DNA from: AV69 sp963742315
Lineage (GTDB): Bacteria; Verrucomicrobiota; Verrucomicrobiia; Chthoniobacterales; UBA10450
NCBI GenBank assembly: GCA_963742315.1
Contig: CAVULE010000007.1
Location: forward strand, 186,001 to 250,000
DNA length: 64,000 nt
Direction of reading: 5' to 3'
The notes beneath the pieces were generated by a model. That model saw only the letters and a list, made by a program, of their open reading frames with translations, was not told where the DNA came from and ran no database searches. Both the position numbers and the translations under genes were made by a program. Positions 8,433 to 17,485 of this stretch are shown one piece after another (the first letter of the stretch is position 1; every line of letters starts with the position of its first letter).

Positions 8433-10115
8433 ATGCAAACCTGGCTCGGCTATTTATTTTTTACCGTGATCGTCGGCGGCGGACAGATCGCTGCGGCTGA
8501 CGCGCCCTTCGACGTCATCATTAAAGGGGGAACAGTTTACGATGGTACCGGCGGGGAGGGTCATGTCGCGGATGTCGCGATCCGCGGTGATCGCATCGTC
8601 GGCGTAGGGGACTTCGCCTCGGCAGTCCCGAAGAAGACAATTGATGCGCGCGGTCTGGCCGTTGCGCCCGGTTTCATCAACATGCTTTCGTGGTCAACCG
8701 AATCGCTCATTCAGGATGGGCGATCGCAAAGCGAGATTCGTCAGGGTGTCACCACCGAAATCATGGGCGAAGGAGAATCGATGGGGCCGTTAAACGATCG
8801 GATGAAAGCGCGGATCCTTCGCGAGCAAACAGACATCAAGTTCGAGATCAAATGGAACACCCTGGCGGAGTATCTCCATTATTTGGAACAGCGCGGCATC
8901 TCTTGCAATGTCGCTTCCTTCCTCGGCGCAACCACTGTGCGCGAGTACGTCATCGGATTGGAGGACAAACAACCGACGTCGGCACAGCTCGACCAGATGC
9001 GCGAACTCGTGGGCAAGGAGATGGAAGCGGGCGCGCTCGGCATTGGCACGTCGCTCATTTATCCGCCGGCATTTTATGCGAAAACCGAAGAGCTCATCGA
9101 GTTGTGTAAAGTCGCCGCCAAATACCAGGGCAAATACATCTCCCACATGCGCAGCGAGGGAAATCAATTGTTCCAAGGTCTCGATGAGGTGATCCGAATT
9201 AGCCGCGAAGCGGGGATTCCGGCGGAGGTTTATCACATCAAAGCCTCCGGCGAAAAAAACTGGCCGAAAGAAGACGAATTGCTGGATCGGATCGAAGCGG
9301 CGCAAAAGGAAGGACTCAAAATCAGAGCCAACATGTACACCTACACCGCAGCGGGAACGGGACTCGACGCCTGTCTGCCCCCATGGACCGAGGATGGCGG
9401 CTACCCGGCGTTGTTCAAACGATTGCGCGATCCGGCTATGCGCGAGAAAATTGCGGCGGAAGTGCGAATCGATTCTGATGCCTGGGAGAACTTGTATCTC
9501 GCGGCTGGGTCGCCGGAGAAAATTTTGCTGGTCGGTTTTAAATCTGAAAAGCTCAAACCGCTCACCGGCAAATCGCTCGCCGAAGTAGCAAAGATGCGCG
9601 GCAAAGATCCCATCGAAACGATTATGGATTTAATCAGCGAAGATGAATCGCGCATCAGCACCATTTATTTCGTGATGTCGGAAGAGAATGTGAAAAAGGA
9701 ACTGGCCAAGCCCTGGATTTCATTCGGCTCGGACGAAGCGTCGCAGGCCCCGGAAGGCGTTTTCCTTAAATCGAATCCGCATCCGCGTGCTTACGGGAAT
9801 TTTGCGCGCGTCCTCGGAAAATATGCACGCGACGAAAAGGTGATCACATTGCCGGAAGCGCTGCGACGATTAAGCGCCTTGCCCGCGACGAATCTCGGCC
9901 TCGACCACCGCGGTTTCATTCAAGACGGGATGTTTGCCGATATCGTCGTCTTTGATCCTGCGACAATTGCGGACCGGGCGACGTTCGACAAACCGCAGCA
10001 GTACGCCGTCGGAATGAAGCACGTTTTCGTCAATGGCGTGCAGGTTCTTAAAGACGGCGAGCATACCACGGCGAAACCAGGACGGGCTTTGGCTGGCCCG
10101 GGTAAACTGAAATAG
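8433..10115 (+). CDS. D-aminoacylase-like amidohydrolase lacking the HxH site
   Basis: 560 residues with a signal peptide (residues 1-22) and a D-aminoacylase/N-acyl-D-amino-acid deacylase layout: D-V-I-I-K-G-G-T-V-Y-D-G-T-G at the N-terminus, conserved His at about 238 (Y-I-S-H-M-R-S-E-G) and 268 (V-Y-H-I-K-A-S-G), Asp in S-F-G-S-D-E-A-S, and an N-L-G-L-D-H-R-G ending. The usual first metal motif (GFIDxHxH) is replaced by G-F-I-N-M-L-S-W (81-87), and the metal-ligand Cys position (GNCG) reads G-E-G-E. It therefore belongs to a divergent subgroup that may hold a single metal or have changed chemistry. Likely periplasmic. Confidence 0.85.
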   Translation: MQTWLGYLFFTVIVGGGQIAAADAPFDVIIKGGTVYDGTGGEGHVADVAIRGDRIVGVGDFASAVPKKTIDARGLAVAPGFINMLSWSTESLIQDGRSQSEIRQGVTTEIMGEGESMGPLNDRMKARILREQTDIKFEIKWNTLAEYLHYLEQRGISCNVASFLGATTVREYVIGLEDKQPTSAQLDQMRELVGKEMEAGALGIGTSLIYPPAFYAKTEELIELCKVAAKYQGKYISHMRSEGNQLFQGLDEVIRISREAGIPAEVYHIKASGEKNWPKEDELLDRIEAAQKEGLKIRANMYTYTAAGTGLDACLPPWTEDGGYPALFKRLRDPAMREKIAAEVRIDSDAWENLYLAAGSPEKILLVGFKSEKLKPLTGKSLAEVAKMRGKDPIETIMDLISEDESRISTIYFVMSEENVKKELAKPWISFGSDEASQAPEGVFLKSNPHPRAYGNFARVLGKYARDEKVITLPEALRRLSALPATNLGLDHRGFIQDGMFADIVVFDPATIADRATFDKPQQYAVGMKHVFVNGVQVLKDGEHTTAKPGRALAGPGKLK

Positions 10116-10242
10116 CTCGCGGACGGGCGATTATTTCTCCTGGAAATCGAATGCGAAAGCGATTTTGGCCGAAGCGGAACCCGTGATGGTGCTGCGTTGA
10201 AATTGACTTGTCTCAGGCATCAGACATTCCATACTGGAAAAA

Positions 10243-10551
10243 ATGTCGCGCTTCGCTTTGGCAAATCTTTGCGGTCTGGTGTTTGGCGCACTGACCGTGC
10301 TGTCAATGCTGCCGATGTCCTTTCCAGATAGACGCGCGGCGCTGCTCGGAGCATTCTTCAACCGATTCGCCATCGGTTTTGTGATCATCCTTATCGACAT
10401 ACCGTGTTCGGGATGGCTGATCGGTCTCACCATCGGGATACTGCTTAGTTTGCCGCCAGCGATTATTACCAAGGTGTTCGCGCCAATTCTCGGCATCGGT
10501 GCGGTCGGCGGCGTCATCATTGGGCTGATTCGAACGAAATTTGTAGGGTAA
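10243..10551 (+). CDS. Small glycine-rich membrane protein
   Basis: 102 residues, three hydrophobic helices, with the pattern G-L-T-I-G-I-L-L-S-L-P-P-A-I-I-T-K and A-P-I-L-G-I-G-A-V-G-G-V-I-I-G. I recall similar short proteins (glycine-rich helix pairs with P-x-A-I-I-T-K) in soil bacteria, but no function. The site upstream is weak (GGAAAAAATG). An antisense open frame over the same bases (10131-10565) lacks any family features, so the plus strand is preferred. Confidence 0.65.
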   Translation: MSRFALANLCGLVFGALTVLSMLPMSFPDRRAALLGAFFNRFAIGFVIILIDIPCSGWLIGLTIGILLSLPPAIITKVFAPILGIGAVGGVIIGLIRTKFVG

Positions 10552-10581
10552 TCCGCCAAGATCACGGTGCGGAAAGGGGCG

Positions 10582-11682
10582 CTACGGTCGAAGCAACGTT
10601 TGGTACCAGCGGACGACTGAGTCGCCGAAAAACATCCAAGTAATCGCCCCGAGAGCGAGGTATGGTCCGAAAGGCAGTTTGAGCGACCAGACCCGTCGCC
10701 CGAGGACGAGAGTGATCAGGCCAATGATGGAGCCGTAAAGCGAGCCAGCGAAGATGGCGAAAAGGACGGCGCGCCAGCCCAGGAAAGCGCCGATGCAGGC
10801 CAGGAATTTCAAGTCGCCGCGGCCCATCGCTTCCCGGGGAATCTCAATCTCGTTAGCAGTTCCACTGATTTCATCCAGCTGATCGAGCTCGAACGTTTCC
10901 GAGCCGACCTGGACTCGATTGTAGTGAAACCGCAGGATGGCGCCGGTAAACTCACGCTCACCAATTTTTGCGCGCGAACAATGCAACAAAAGTTGATCCT
11001 TCGCGCGCGCGAAAAAGTCGCTCCACAAACTCTTCTCGTCTCCGACGAAAAAATCGGCGTCGTCGCCGTGGCGTGTCCAGGTGAAGGATGTTGGTTTTTC
11101 GAGGCGGATTCGTTTCTTCCCAAAAACAAGTTTGCCGCCTTCGAGCACGAGCCAGAGCAGTGCATAGCCAAGCGCGGCTGATCCAGTGGAAATGAGCAGC
11201 GCGGTCAGGCGGCGATCGGCGCCCATCAGTTGTGGGACTGCGATCGAGGCAATCAAACCGACAACCGTCCCGCCAATGGTGATTTCATCGGGGATGATGA
11301 AATGCTCGAAGTCGATAAAGGTGGCGGCGATGACGAGCGCGATGAAAACCCAATAAGCGATTGCGATCGGCCACGGAAAAGCCTTCCAGATGATAAGGAA
11401 GAAGAAAGCGGTTAGCAGTTCGACCGCGAAATAGCGAAAAGCGATGCGCGCGCCGCAATTCGCGCACCGTCCGCGCAACGCCAGCCAGCTAGCGAGAGGC
11501 AAATTCTGGTGCCACGGGATTTGCGTTTTACAGGAAGGACAAAAGGAGCGGCGCGGCTGGTTGACGGAAAGATTCAGGGGCAGCCGATAGATGCAGACAT
11601 TGAGAAAAGATCCGACGCAGGCGCCAAAAACGAAGGCGAAGATGTTGAACAAGAAGTCGTAATTCATCTCAGCGGCGAACAT
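10582..11682 (-). CDS. Prepilin peptidase (PilD-like) with cytosolic insertion
   Basis: A type 4 prepilin peptidase: N-terminal F-G-A-C-V-G-S-F-L-N-V-C-I-Y-R-L-P, two zinc-binding C-x-x-C motifs (C48/C51, C73/C76), and the two catalytic aspartates of the A24 family, in F-I-D-F-E-H-F-I-I-P-D-E (D124) and G-R-G-D-L-K (D290). It cleaves and often methylates type IV prepilins or pseudopilins in the inner membrane. Usual length is about 250-290; this one has 366, because roughly residues 188-285 form an added hydrophilic domain just before the second Asp. No pilin genes are adjacent. The second Met (codon 6) is an alternative start. Confidence 0.92.
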   Translation of the reverse strand: MFAAEMNYDFLFNIFAFVFGACVGSFLNVCIYRLPLNLSVNQPRRSFCPSCKTQIPWHQNLPLASWLALRGRCANCGARIAFRYFAVELLTAFFFLIIWKAFPWPIAIAYWVFIALVIAATFIDFEHFIIPDEITIGGTVVGLIASIAVPQLMGADRRLTALLISTGSAALGYALLWLVLEGGKLVFGKKRIRLEKPTSFTWTRHGDDADFFVGDEKSLWSDFFARAKDQLLLHCSRAKIGEREFTGAILRFHYNRVQVGSETFELDQLDEISGTANEIEIPREAMGRGDLKFLACIGAFLGWRAVLFAIFAGSLYGSIIGLITLVLGRRVWSLKLPFGPYLALGAITWMFFGDSVVRWYQTLLRP

Positions 11683-11692
11683 TCGATGCAGT

Positions 11693-11739
11693 AAATGGAG
11701 TACTCGTGAAGCCGAATCCGAAATTTCATTACTCCATTT
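11693..11739. repeat. Short inverted repeat between tatC and prepilin peptidase gene
   Basis: AAATGGAGTA (11693-11702) and TACTCCATTT (11730-11739) are exact complements around a 27-nt loop, lying just after the tatC stop. It may be a weak terminator or processing hairpin. Confidence 0.4.
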
Positions 11740-11748
11740 GGAGCGAGC

Positions 11749-12525
11749 TTAGGCCGCGCGGGTTTGCCGGCGTTTCATGAACCACGCAATCCAAATGCAG
11801 CTTTCGTAGAGCACAATCATCGGCAGGCTCATGGCGATTAAGGTGAGCACATCAGGTGTGGGCGTAATGATGGTGGCGAGAATGAAAATGAGTACGATGG
11901 CGTAGGGCCGGGTGCGGGCCATGAATTCGTAAGTGATTAATCCGAAGCGCACGAGCACGAGGACCACCACGGGCAATTCAAAAGCCAGGCCGAAACCGAG
12001 AGTGAAACGCGTCACAAACGAATAATATTCTTGCACCGTCCAGTTCGGAGCCCAGCCAAGCGACTGCGTGTCGTGAAAAAAGAAAAGGATCGTTTTGGGC
12101 AGCAGCCAGAAATAGCAAACAAGCACACCGGTCAGAAAAAGGGCGAAGCTGATGCCGATGGCCGGGAACAGAAATTTTTTCTCCATCACGGTCAAGGCCG
12201 GGAGCACGAATTCGGCCGCAAAAAACAAAAGCAGCGGAAAGGAAATAACGATGCCGGCATAAAAGGCGAGGTGAAAGGAAATAACGATGGAATCAGTGAT
12301 GCCAAGCGCGCGCAGGACGCCGAGATTTTGATCGATCTCATGCAGCGGCGCCTGCATGACGCGAACGAGGGTTCCGCGAAAGGCGAAACAGATAATCATC
12401 GCCGCGATCAGAGTGATCGCCATTTTCACGATCGACCACCGCAGGTCTTCGAGATGTTCGAGAAAGGGCTTGGAAGTTTCGCTTTCCGGCAACTCGCGAA
12501 ACTTGAAGATATCGCGCAGCGCCAT
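11749..12525 (-). CDS. tatC: Twin-arginine translocase subunit TatC
   Basis: 258 residues with six helices. Diagnostic N-terminal F-L-E-H-L-E-D-L-R-W (the E-H-L-x-E-L-R signal-peptide binding face) and F-G-L-A-F-E-L-P-V in helix 4 are present, as is the C-terminal P-T-P-D-V-L-T-L-I-A-M-S-L-P-M. TatC is the receptor of the Tat pathway, exporting folded proteins with TatA/TatB, which are not in the window. It starts one base after the Nudix gene stop, so the two are one transcription unit. Confidence 0.95.
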   Translation of the reverse strand: MALRDIFKFRELPESETSKPFLEHLEDLRWSIVKMAITLIAAMIICFAFRGTLVRVMQAPLHEIDQNLGVLRALGITDSIVISFHLAFYAGIVISFPLLLFFAAEFVLPALTVMEKKFLFPAIGISFALFLTGVLVCYFWLLPKTILFFFHDTQSLGWAPNWTVQEYYSFVTRFTLGFGLAFELPVVVLVLVRFGLITYEFMARTRPYAIVLIFILATIITPTPDVLTLIAMSLPMIVLYESCIWIAWFMKRRQTRAA

Positions 12526-12526
12526 T

Positions 12527-13114
12527 TTACCGGTGAGGCAACTGGATAATTCCTTTTGCGACCAAACGTGCCCACATGCTGAGAGTGTTGGCGTCGCGAA
12601 TGGTGTCGTCTCCTACCATGGCGGTGATTTGCGCTGGCGAAAACTCGCGGCATTCCAGAATCATTTCCGCATCATCGTAAGTGTGATGTTGGATGGCGCG
12701 CTGGACGGGACGGGCAAGAAATAGAAATTCGCGCTCGTCGGTGAACCCGGGCGAGGAAAAGAAATCGCCCAGGAAAATTGTTTCGCCCCCGGGGGCGAGC
12801 TCGTAACCGGTCTCCTCGCGCAACTCTCGCAAAGCAACGTCCCGAAACGAGCCGAAATCACACAATTGATCGACCTGTCCGGCCGGCATTTCCCAAATCG
12901 CTTTGCGAATCGGAATCCGCTCCTGCCGAATCAGGATAAAGTTTCCTTCCGCGGTCATCGCCGCGACTACGACCGCAGATTTGCGCCGCACGATCGTCCA
13001 GGCGTGCGCCTCAGTCCGATGCGGCGTTCGGACGCGTTCTGTCACGACGGACAAATGATCATCGGCAAAATGGGTGTCGCTGGAAATCGTCGTCCAATTT
13101 TCAGGCGTCTCCAC
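12527..13114 (-). CDS. Nudix hydrolase, ADP-ribose pyrophosphatase-like
   Basis: 195 residues with a Nudix box near residues 76-105 (M-P-A-G-Q-V-D ... A-L-R-E-L-R-E-E-T-G-Y-E-L). The spacer between the first Gly and R-E-L-R-E-E-T-G is slightly longer than the canonical one. Preceding W-E-M-P-A-G and following S-S-P-G-F-T-D-E match ADP-ribose pyrophosphatase-type enzymes, which hydrolyse ADP-sugars. It sits between argH and tatC on the same strand, with tatC almost overlapping. Confidence 0.88.
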   Translation of the reverse strand: METPENWTTISSDTHFADDHLSVVTERVRTPHRTEAHAWTIVRRKSAVVVAAMTAEGNFILIRQERIPIRKAIWEMPAGQVDQLCDFGSFRDVALRELREETGYELAPGGETIFLGDFFSSPGFTDEREFLFLARPVQRAIQHHTYDDAEMILECREFSPAQITAMVGDDTIRDANTLSMWARLVAKGIIQLPHR

Positions 13115-13149
13115 GCCGGAAATAATAGCGTCACCGCGCGAAAAGCGAA

Positions 13150-14494
13150 TTATTCGGTTTGGAGCAGCTGGCGCCAGGGCGCGATTTGGCGCGCGATGTT
13201 GTCCGGAGAACGCAAGCCGGTGGCGCCGCGGCGCTGCAGCGGTTTGCGGACGTCAAGGACCTCGCGCACATCCTCCCCGAACGCATGCGAGGCTGCGCGA
13301 AATTCCTCATCGGAAAGCGCATTAAGTCGTTTGCCGCTGGCTGCGAGTTTTCCGACAATCGCGTGCGCCTCGCGGAAGGGAACGCCTTTGCCTACGAGAT
13401 ACTCGGCCAGATCGGTGGCCAGCAATTGCGGATCGTTCGCCAGTGATTCCATTCGTTCCCGATTGATGGTGAGCGCTGGCGACATTGCGCTGAAAACTTC
13501 GAGCGCGCCCCGAACAGTATCGACCGAATCGAAGAGCGCTTCCTTGTCTTCTTGCAGGTCGCGATTGTAGGCGCTGGGCAAACCTTTCAAGATCGCGAGC
13601 AAAGTTACGAGATTTCCAATGAGTCGGCCTGACTTACCCTGGGTTGGCTCCGCCATATCCGGATTTTTTTTCTGCGGCGTCAAACTGGAGCCGGTAGCGA
13701 ACGCATCGCTGAATTCGATGAACCCAAATTCGGTCGTGCTCTAGATGATTAAATCTCGCTGAAACGTGAAAGATGAATGCCAATCATAGCCAGGCTGTAA
13801 AGAAAATCGGCGGCAAAATCGCGATCGCTCACCGCATCGAGACTGTTTTGGGTGACACGCTGGAAGCTGAGGGCTTTTGCAATTGCTTCCCCGTCGAGCG
13901 CGATGGTTGAACCGGCCAGCGCGCCAGAACCAAGCGGCATGACGTCGGCACGACGACGCGTATCACGCAGTCGTTCGTGGTCGCGCTCGAACGCTTCGAG
14001 CGGTGCGAGCAGGTAATGCGCGAAATAAATTGGTTGGTCCCGTTGCAAATGGGTGTAGCCGGGCATCAACACCTCGGAATGTTTTTGCGCGAGAAGCAAA
14101 AGCGCGTTTTGCACTGCGCGAAGACGTATAACGATCTGGTCAATTTCCTCCCGGACATACAGGCGAAGATCGAGCGCGATTTGGTCGTTACGGCTGCGCA
14201 CGGTATGCAATTTGGCACCCGCCGGTCCGATCCGTTTAGTCAACATCACCTCGATGTTCATGTGGACGTCTTCCAGACGAATGTTCCGGCGGCGATTTCG
14301 TTTTCGATCTCGCGCAAGCCGCGCGTGATCATCTCAAATTCATCGGCGGCGAGAACCCCGGCGCTGGCGAGAGCCGCGGCATGTGCGATCGACTCGGCAA
14401 TGTCGTGATGATAGAGGCGGCGATCGAACGAAACCGACTCGCTGTAGCGCTGAGCGACTTCGGCCGCGGGGGAAGAAAATCTGCCTTCTCTCAT
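13150..14494 (-). pseudogene. argH: Decayed argininosuccinate lyase gene
   Basis: Three frames together rebuild ArgH (last step of arginine synthesis). Part 1, 14258-14494: GRFSSP, then Y-H-H-D-I-A-E-S-I-A-H-A. Part 2, 13749-14261: E-D-V-H-M-N-I-E, S-R-N-D-Q, P-G-Y-T-H-L-Q, N-S-L-D-A-V-S-D-R-D-F. Part 3, 13150-13743: T-E-F-G-F-I-E-F-S-D-A-F-A-T-G-S-S, P-Q-K-K-N-P-D. The first junction lacks 13 nt, exactly one period of a TGGAAGACGTC direct repeat. The second has a 1-nt loss after FSE and a Trp codon turned TAG (13741-13743). Motif residues are also changed: HTGRSRND reads HTVRSRND, SSxMPQKK reads SSLTPQKK, and AExxRGK reads AEPTQGK. Combined, this is real decay. It is 2 nt from folB. Confidence 0.9.
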
Positions 14495-14496
14495 GA

Positions 14497-14850
14497 TTAG
14501 ATCGCTTCCCCTTCGCGAACGGCCGTCACTGAAACATAATTTGCATCAGGCAAAACAAATTTGCGCACTTCGAGCTCGACCTTGCGTAAATCAAAATGCG
14601 CCAACAAATGCGCCGCCATCTCTTCGGCCAGAGTCTCAATCAATTTGTAATCATGCTGGGTGACGAATTCCTTTGCGCATTCTGTCAGCGCCGAATAGTT
14701 GACGGTATTTGCAATGTTGTCGTGCAGCTCGGCAATCTTCGGCCAGAGCGTCACGTTCAAGCTCAAGCGTTGCGGCTCGGCGCGCTCGGAGTCCGGCACA
14801 CCCACGCGCCCATGGACTTCGAGCTGCTCGATGTGAATGCGATCGATCAC
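14497..14850 (-). CDS. folB: Dihydroneopterin aldolase FolB
   Basis: The product has the FolB pattern I-D-R-I-H-I-E-Q-L-E-V, G-V-P-D-S-E-R-A-E-P-Q-R-L-S-L-N-V with the active-site Glu, N-Y-S-A-L in the middle, L-I-E-T-L-A-E-E-M-A, and V-R-K-F with the catalytic Lys. FolB converts dihydroneopterin to hydroxymethyl-dihydropterin in folate synthesis. The frame opens at TTG 14895; I use GTG 14850, which gives the family N-terminus, but neither has a clear ribosome binding site. It lies directly upstream of the decayed argH. Confidence 0.88.
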   Translation of the reverse strand: MIDRIHIEQLEVHGRVGVPDSERAEPQRLSLNVTLWPKIAELHDNIANTVNYSALTECAKEFVTQHDYKLIETLAEEMAAHLLAHFDLRKVELEVRKFVLPDANYVSVTAVREGEAI

Positions 14851-14935
14851 GACAGTTGGAATTTGGCGAGAAGCGCATCGGAGGGCGAGCGCCAATTCTC
14901 ATCGCGCAGGGCAGCGGACGGCAGGCTCAGCGATC

Positions 14936-16750
14936 CTACTTGGGCGCAAGCGAAGCGACAATCTTCTCGAAGCGTGCGTCGCCGCGCAGCGGATCCCAGT
15001 ACGGGTGCAAACGGAGCTCACCATAGCTTAGGAAACCTGGAAGCTTCGCCGCGACGGTTAACTGTTCGAAGGCATGATCCTTCTCGCCCGTCCACGCATA
15101 AATAACAGCCAGGTATCTGATGAATAACGCGCCTTCTATGGCATTTTTGCTGACTGGCACGAGCTCGGCAGCGCGACGACCTTCACGAATTGCGTCCTCT
15201 TTGTTTCCAAGAGCAGCGTCAACCATCCCGAGCACACATAGCGCCTCCGCATAGTCCGGTTGATTCGCGATCAGTTTGGCCGCTTCGTTACGCGCGGTGA
15301 CAAAGGCAGCGTGGGCCGCCGCTTTATCGCCCTTCATCTGAGCGACTACGCCCTCGCAGGAGGCCCGCGGAAATGGAATGAAGTCATCGTAACATCCAGC
15401 CATCGGCAGTGCAGCCAGGGCGCGACTCGCGCCATCGAAGTCGCGCTCGCAAAGCGATCCGCGAAGCCAAAGTTCCGCTATGTTTTGGCCTTCGCGCGGA
15501 TCTTCAGCGATGATTGCCCGGATCGTGGAGCTCAACGGGTGTGGTTCGGCACGCCATTCGAGCTCAATCGAGGCGCGAAACGCTCGCGCGTTTGAGTCTT
15601 TGGGAGCAACCGCGATTGCGCGGTCCAAAACGCGCTCGGCATCAGCGTACTGGCGCAGACACACATAGCTATCAGCGAGTTGTTTGAGGAAATCAACGTT
15701 TTGCGGGTCGAGCTCGATGGCGCGCTCGAGATTTTTGGTCGATTCAGCCCACCGGCCCTGCCGTCGATCGATGAAGCCCAGTATTTCGAGCGACAACGGT
15801 TCGTTAGGCAAACTTTGCTGTGCCAGTTTGAGTTCCTCGCGAGCGTGGTCGTAATCCAGATACCCCCAGTACAAATGCTTGGCGAGCGCGAGATGCACTT
15901 CGCCTGAATTTGGGCGCAGCCGATTGAGCGATTGGATCGCCGCATCGGCCATTGCCAGGCGCGCAGGAGTGTGATCAATGCCGAAATAAAACTGATCATG
16001 CGCCTGGGCGAGTTGGTAATAGGCAAGTGCGAACCCGGGATCGCGTTGGATTGCTTGGTTCAGCAGGCGAACAGCCTCCGATAGGCTCTCGAGTTGAGGC
16101 GTACTAAAGGCGGAAGTGGCGATGAGTGTTTTCGCCCGTATATACATGTCGTGAGCTACAAGATCAGCCGTTGGTTTTTGCTCGATGGCCTCTTTTTCGC
16201 TCGGAGAGATTTTAGCTTGAAGCTGCGCAATTATTTTTCCAGCAAGCTCGCTTTCGATCGCAAACACATCGGCAACATCGCGATCGTAACGTTCCGCCCA
16301 GAGCTGGCTGTCCGTTCGCGCATCGATTAACTGAGCGTTGACACGTACTTGGCTACCGGCGCGCTGGACTGTGCCTTCCAACACATGCGCTACGCCGAGC
16401 GCCGCGCCGATTTCGCGAAGGTTGCGTTTGGCACCGGTCTTGTACTGCATCACCGATGTGCGGCTAATCACTTTCAGGTCGGCAACTCTGGCTAGGCCAG
16501 TGAGGATTTCATCCTGGACGCCATCAGCAAAGTAAGCATTCTCTTTCTCGTCACTCAGATTCTCGAACGGGAGCACTGCGATACTCTTTTCAGGTACTGC
16601 AACCGTCGCAGCTGACCCGAGCGAGGTTTCTGTCGTCGATGAAGCTCGACGGAAAGAGATCAAAAAAGTGCTAGTCAGCGCCAACGCGGCCAGTAGGAGA
16701 GCAGCGACGAGCGCAAATTTCAGCCAACGCAGTGGGCGGACAGGACGCAC
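14936..16750 (-). CDS. TolB-like/TPR membrane protein, C-terminal part of a split cyclase fusion
   Basis: 604 residues: a transmembrane helix (about 10-32), a FlgO/TolB-N-like domain beginning E-K-S-I-A-V-L-P-F-E-N-L-S (about 53-190) with Y-F-A-D-G-V-Q-D-E-I-L-T-G-L-A, then TPR repeats to the end. In this lineage the module is normally the C-terminal half of a class III cyclase protein; here the cyclase frame overlaps by 80 nt in another frame. Reading back in the present frame gives R-W-K-K-G-G-T-P-V-R-P, the expected linker, so an indel near 16780-16790 split one gene. A strong site (GGGAGG, 7 nt before GTG 16750) could still start this part alone. Confidence 0.8.
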   Translation of the reverse strand: MRPVRPLRWLKFALVAALLLAALALTSTFLISFRRASSTTETSLGSAATVAVPEKSIAVLPFENLSDEKENAYFADGVQDEILTGLARVADLKVISRTSVMQYKTGAKRNLREIGAALGVAHVLEGTVQRAGSQVRVNAQLIDARTDSQLWAERYDRDVADVFAIESELAGKIIAQLQAKISPSEKEAIEQKPTADLVAHDMYIRAKTLIATSAFSTPQLESLSEAVRLLNQAIQRDPGFALAYYQLAQAHDQFYFGIDHTPARLAMADAAIQSLNRLRPNSGEVHLALAKHLYWGYLDYDHAREELKLAQQSLPNEPLSLEILGFIDRRQGRWAESTKNLERAIELDPQNVDFLKQLADSYVCLRQYADAERVLDRAIAVAPKDSNARAFRASIELEWRAEPHPLSSTIRAIIAEDPREGQNIAELWLRGSLCERDFDGASRALAALPMAGCYDDFIPFPRASCEGVVAQMKGDKAAAHAAFVTARNEAAKLIANQPDYAEALCVLGMVDAALGNKEDAIREGRRAAELVPVSKNAIEGALFIRYLAVIYAWTGEKDHAFEQLTVAAKLPGFLSYGELRLHPYWDPLRGDARFEKIVASLAPK

Positions 16751-17360
16751 CGGTGTACCTCCCTTCTTCCATCTCTCGCCCGCGTTTCAGTTTCTCCGGA
16801 ATCGCAGGGTTGCCGAGGCCGTCCTTGTAGAGATTAACAAGACTAAGCCGCAGCCCGTGCTTTACTTCCCACTCGCCGAGGTCGTGCAGGTAAGGCTGCC
16901 AGTGTCGGTATTGAGCGAGGTCGTCCGCCACATGTTTGGACAAGAGAATATGTCCGGCATCGCCGCAATCCATTACCCGCTGAGCCACGTTGATTCCGGT
17001 TCCAGCTACGTTGGAGCGGTCATTCACGTCGCTGATCTGATTGACCGGGCCACTGTGAACGCCCATGCGTAATTGAAGATGTAGCTGACTCTTCGATGCC
17101 CCGTGAATTTCCAAAGCGCATTGAGCTGGTTCTTCCGGACTGCGGAAAAAAATCAACGCCATCCCATCTCCGGTTGGGAGCCGAATCAATTTGCCGTTTG
17201 CTTCCGCGTTCCGAAAAGAAGGAGTGCTTCGCACGATTTGATTGAGGTCCTGCAGCAACTCGACCTGCTCGTTCACGAGCAGCTTCGAATAACCGACCAC
17301 GTCGATTAGCAAGAGATACCCGATCTCAAGCTGGAGATCTGAGTTGGGCTCAACGGACAT
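16671..17360 (-). CDS. Class III adenylate/guanylate cyclase domain, N-terminal part of a split gene
   Basis: The catalytic domain spans about residues 12-180: first metal Asp in Y-L-L-L-I-D-V-V-G-Y-S, second in L-P-T-G-D-G-M-A-L-I-F, and transition-state Asn and Arg in G-T-G-I-N-V-A-Q-R-V. It makes cyclic nucleotides from ATP or GTP. After the domain the frame shifts (see the TolB/TPR part) and ends in 20-odd unrelated residues. If truncated here it would be a soluble cyclase without its membrane and sensor half. All key residues are kept, so activity is possible. Confidence 0.85.
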   Translation of the reverse strand: MSVEPNSDLQLEIGYLLLIDVVGYSKLLVNEQVELLQDLNQIVRSTPSFRNAEANGKLIRLPTGDGMALIFFRSPEEPAQCALEIHGASKSQLHLQLRMGVHSGPVNQISDVNDRSNVAGTGINVAQRVMDCGDAGHILLSKHVADDLAQYRHWQPYLHDLGEWEVKHGLRLSLVNLYKDGLGNPAIPEKLKRGREMEEGRYTGASCPPTALAEICARRCSPTGRVGAD

Positions 17361-17485
17361 TTCGCATGCAGAACGCTTCCTTTGCGCCTTCCGTGACTAT
17401 AATCTTGCCGCTTGGGGGTGGAGAGCAAATAACTTGTCGGAAAGTCGCCCGCCTTAGAGGAAGAGGCAATGATGGTCGTCAATTT

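Noticed and set aside
10131..10565. Minus-strand frame opposite the small membrane protein
   Set aside because: No family features; the plus-strand frame has a clear helix pattern and a start site.
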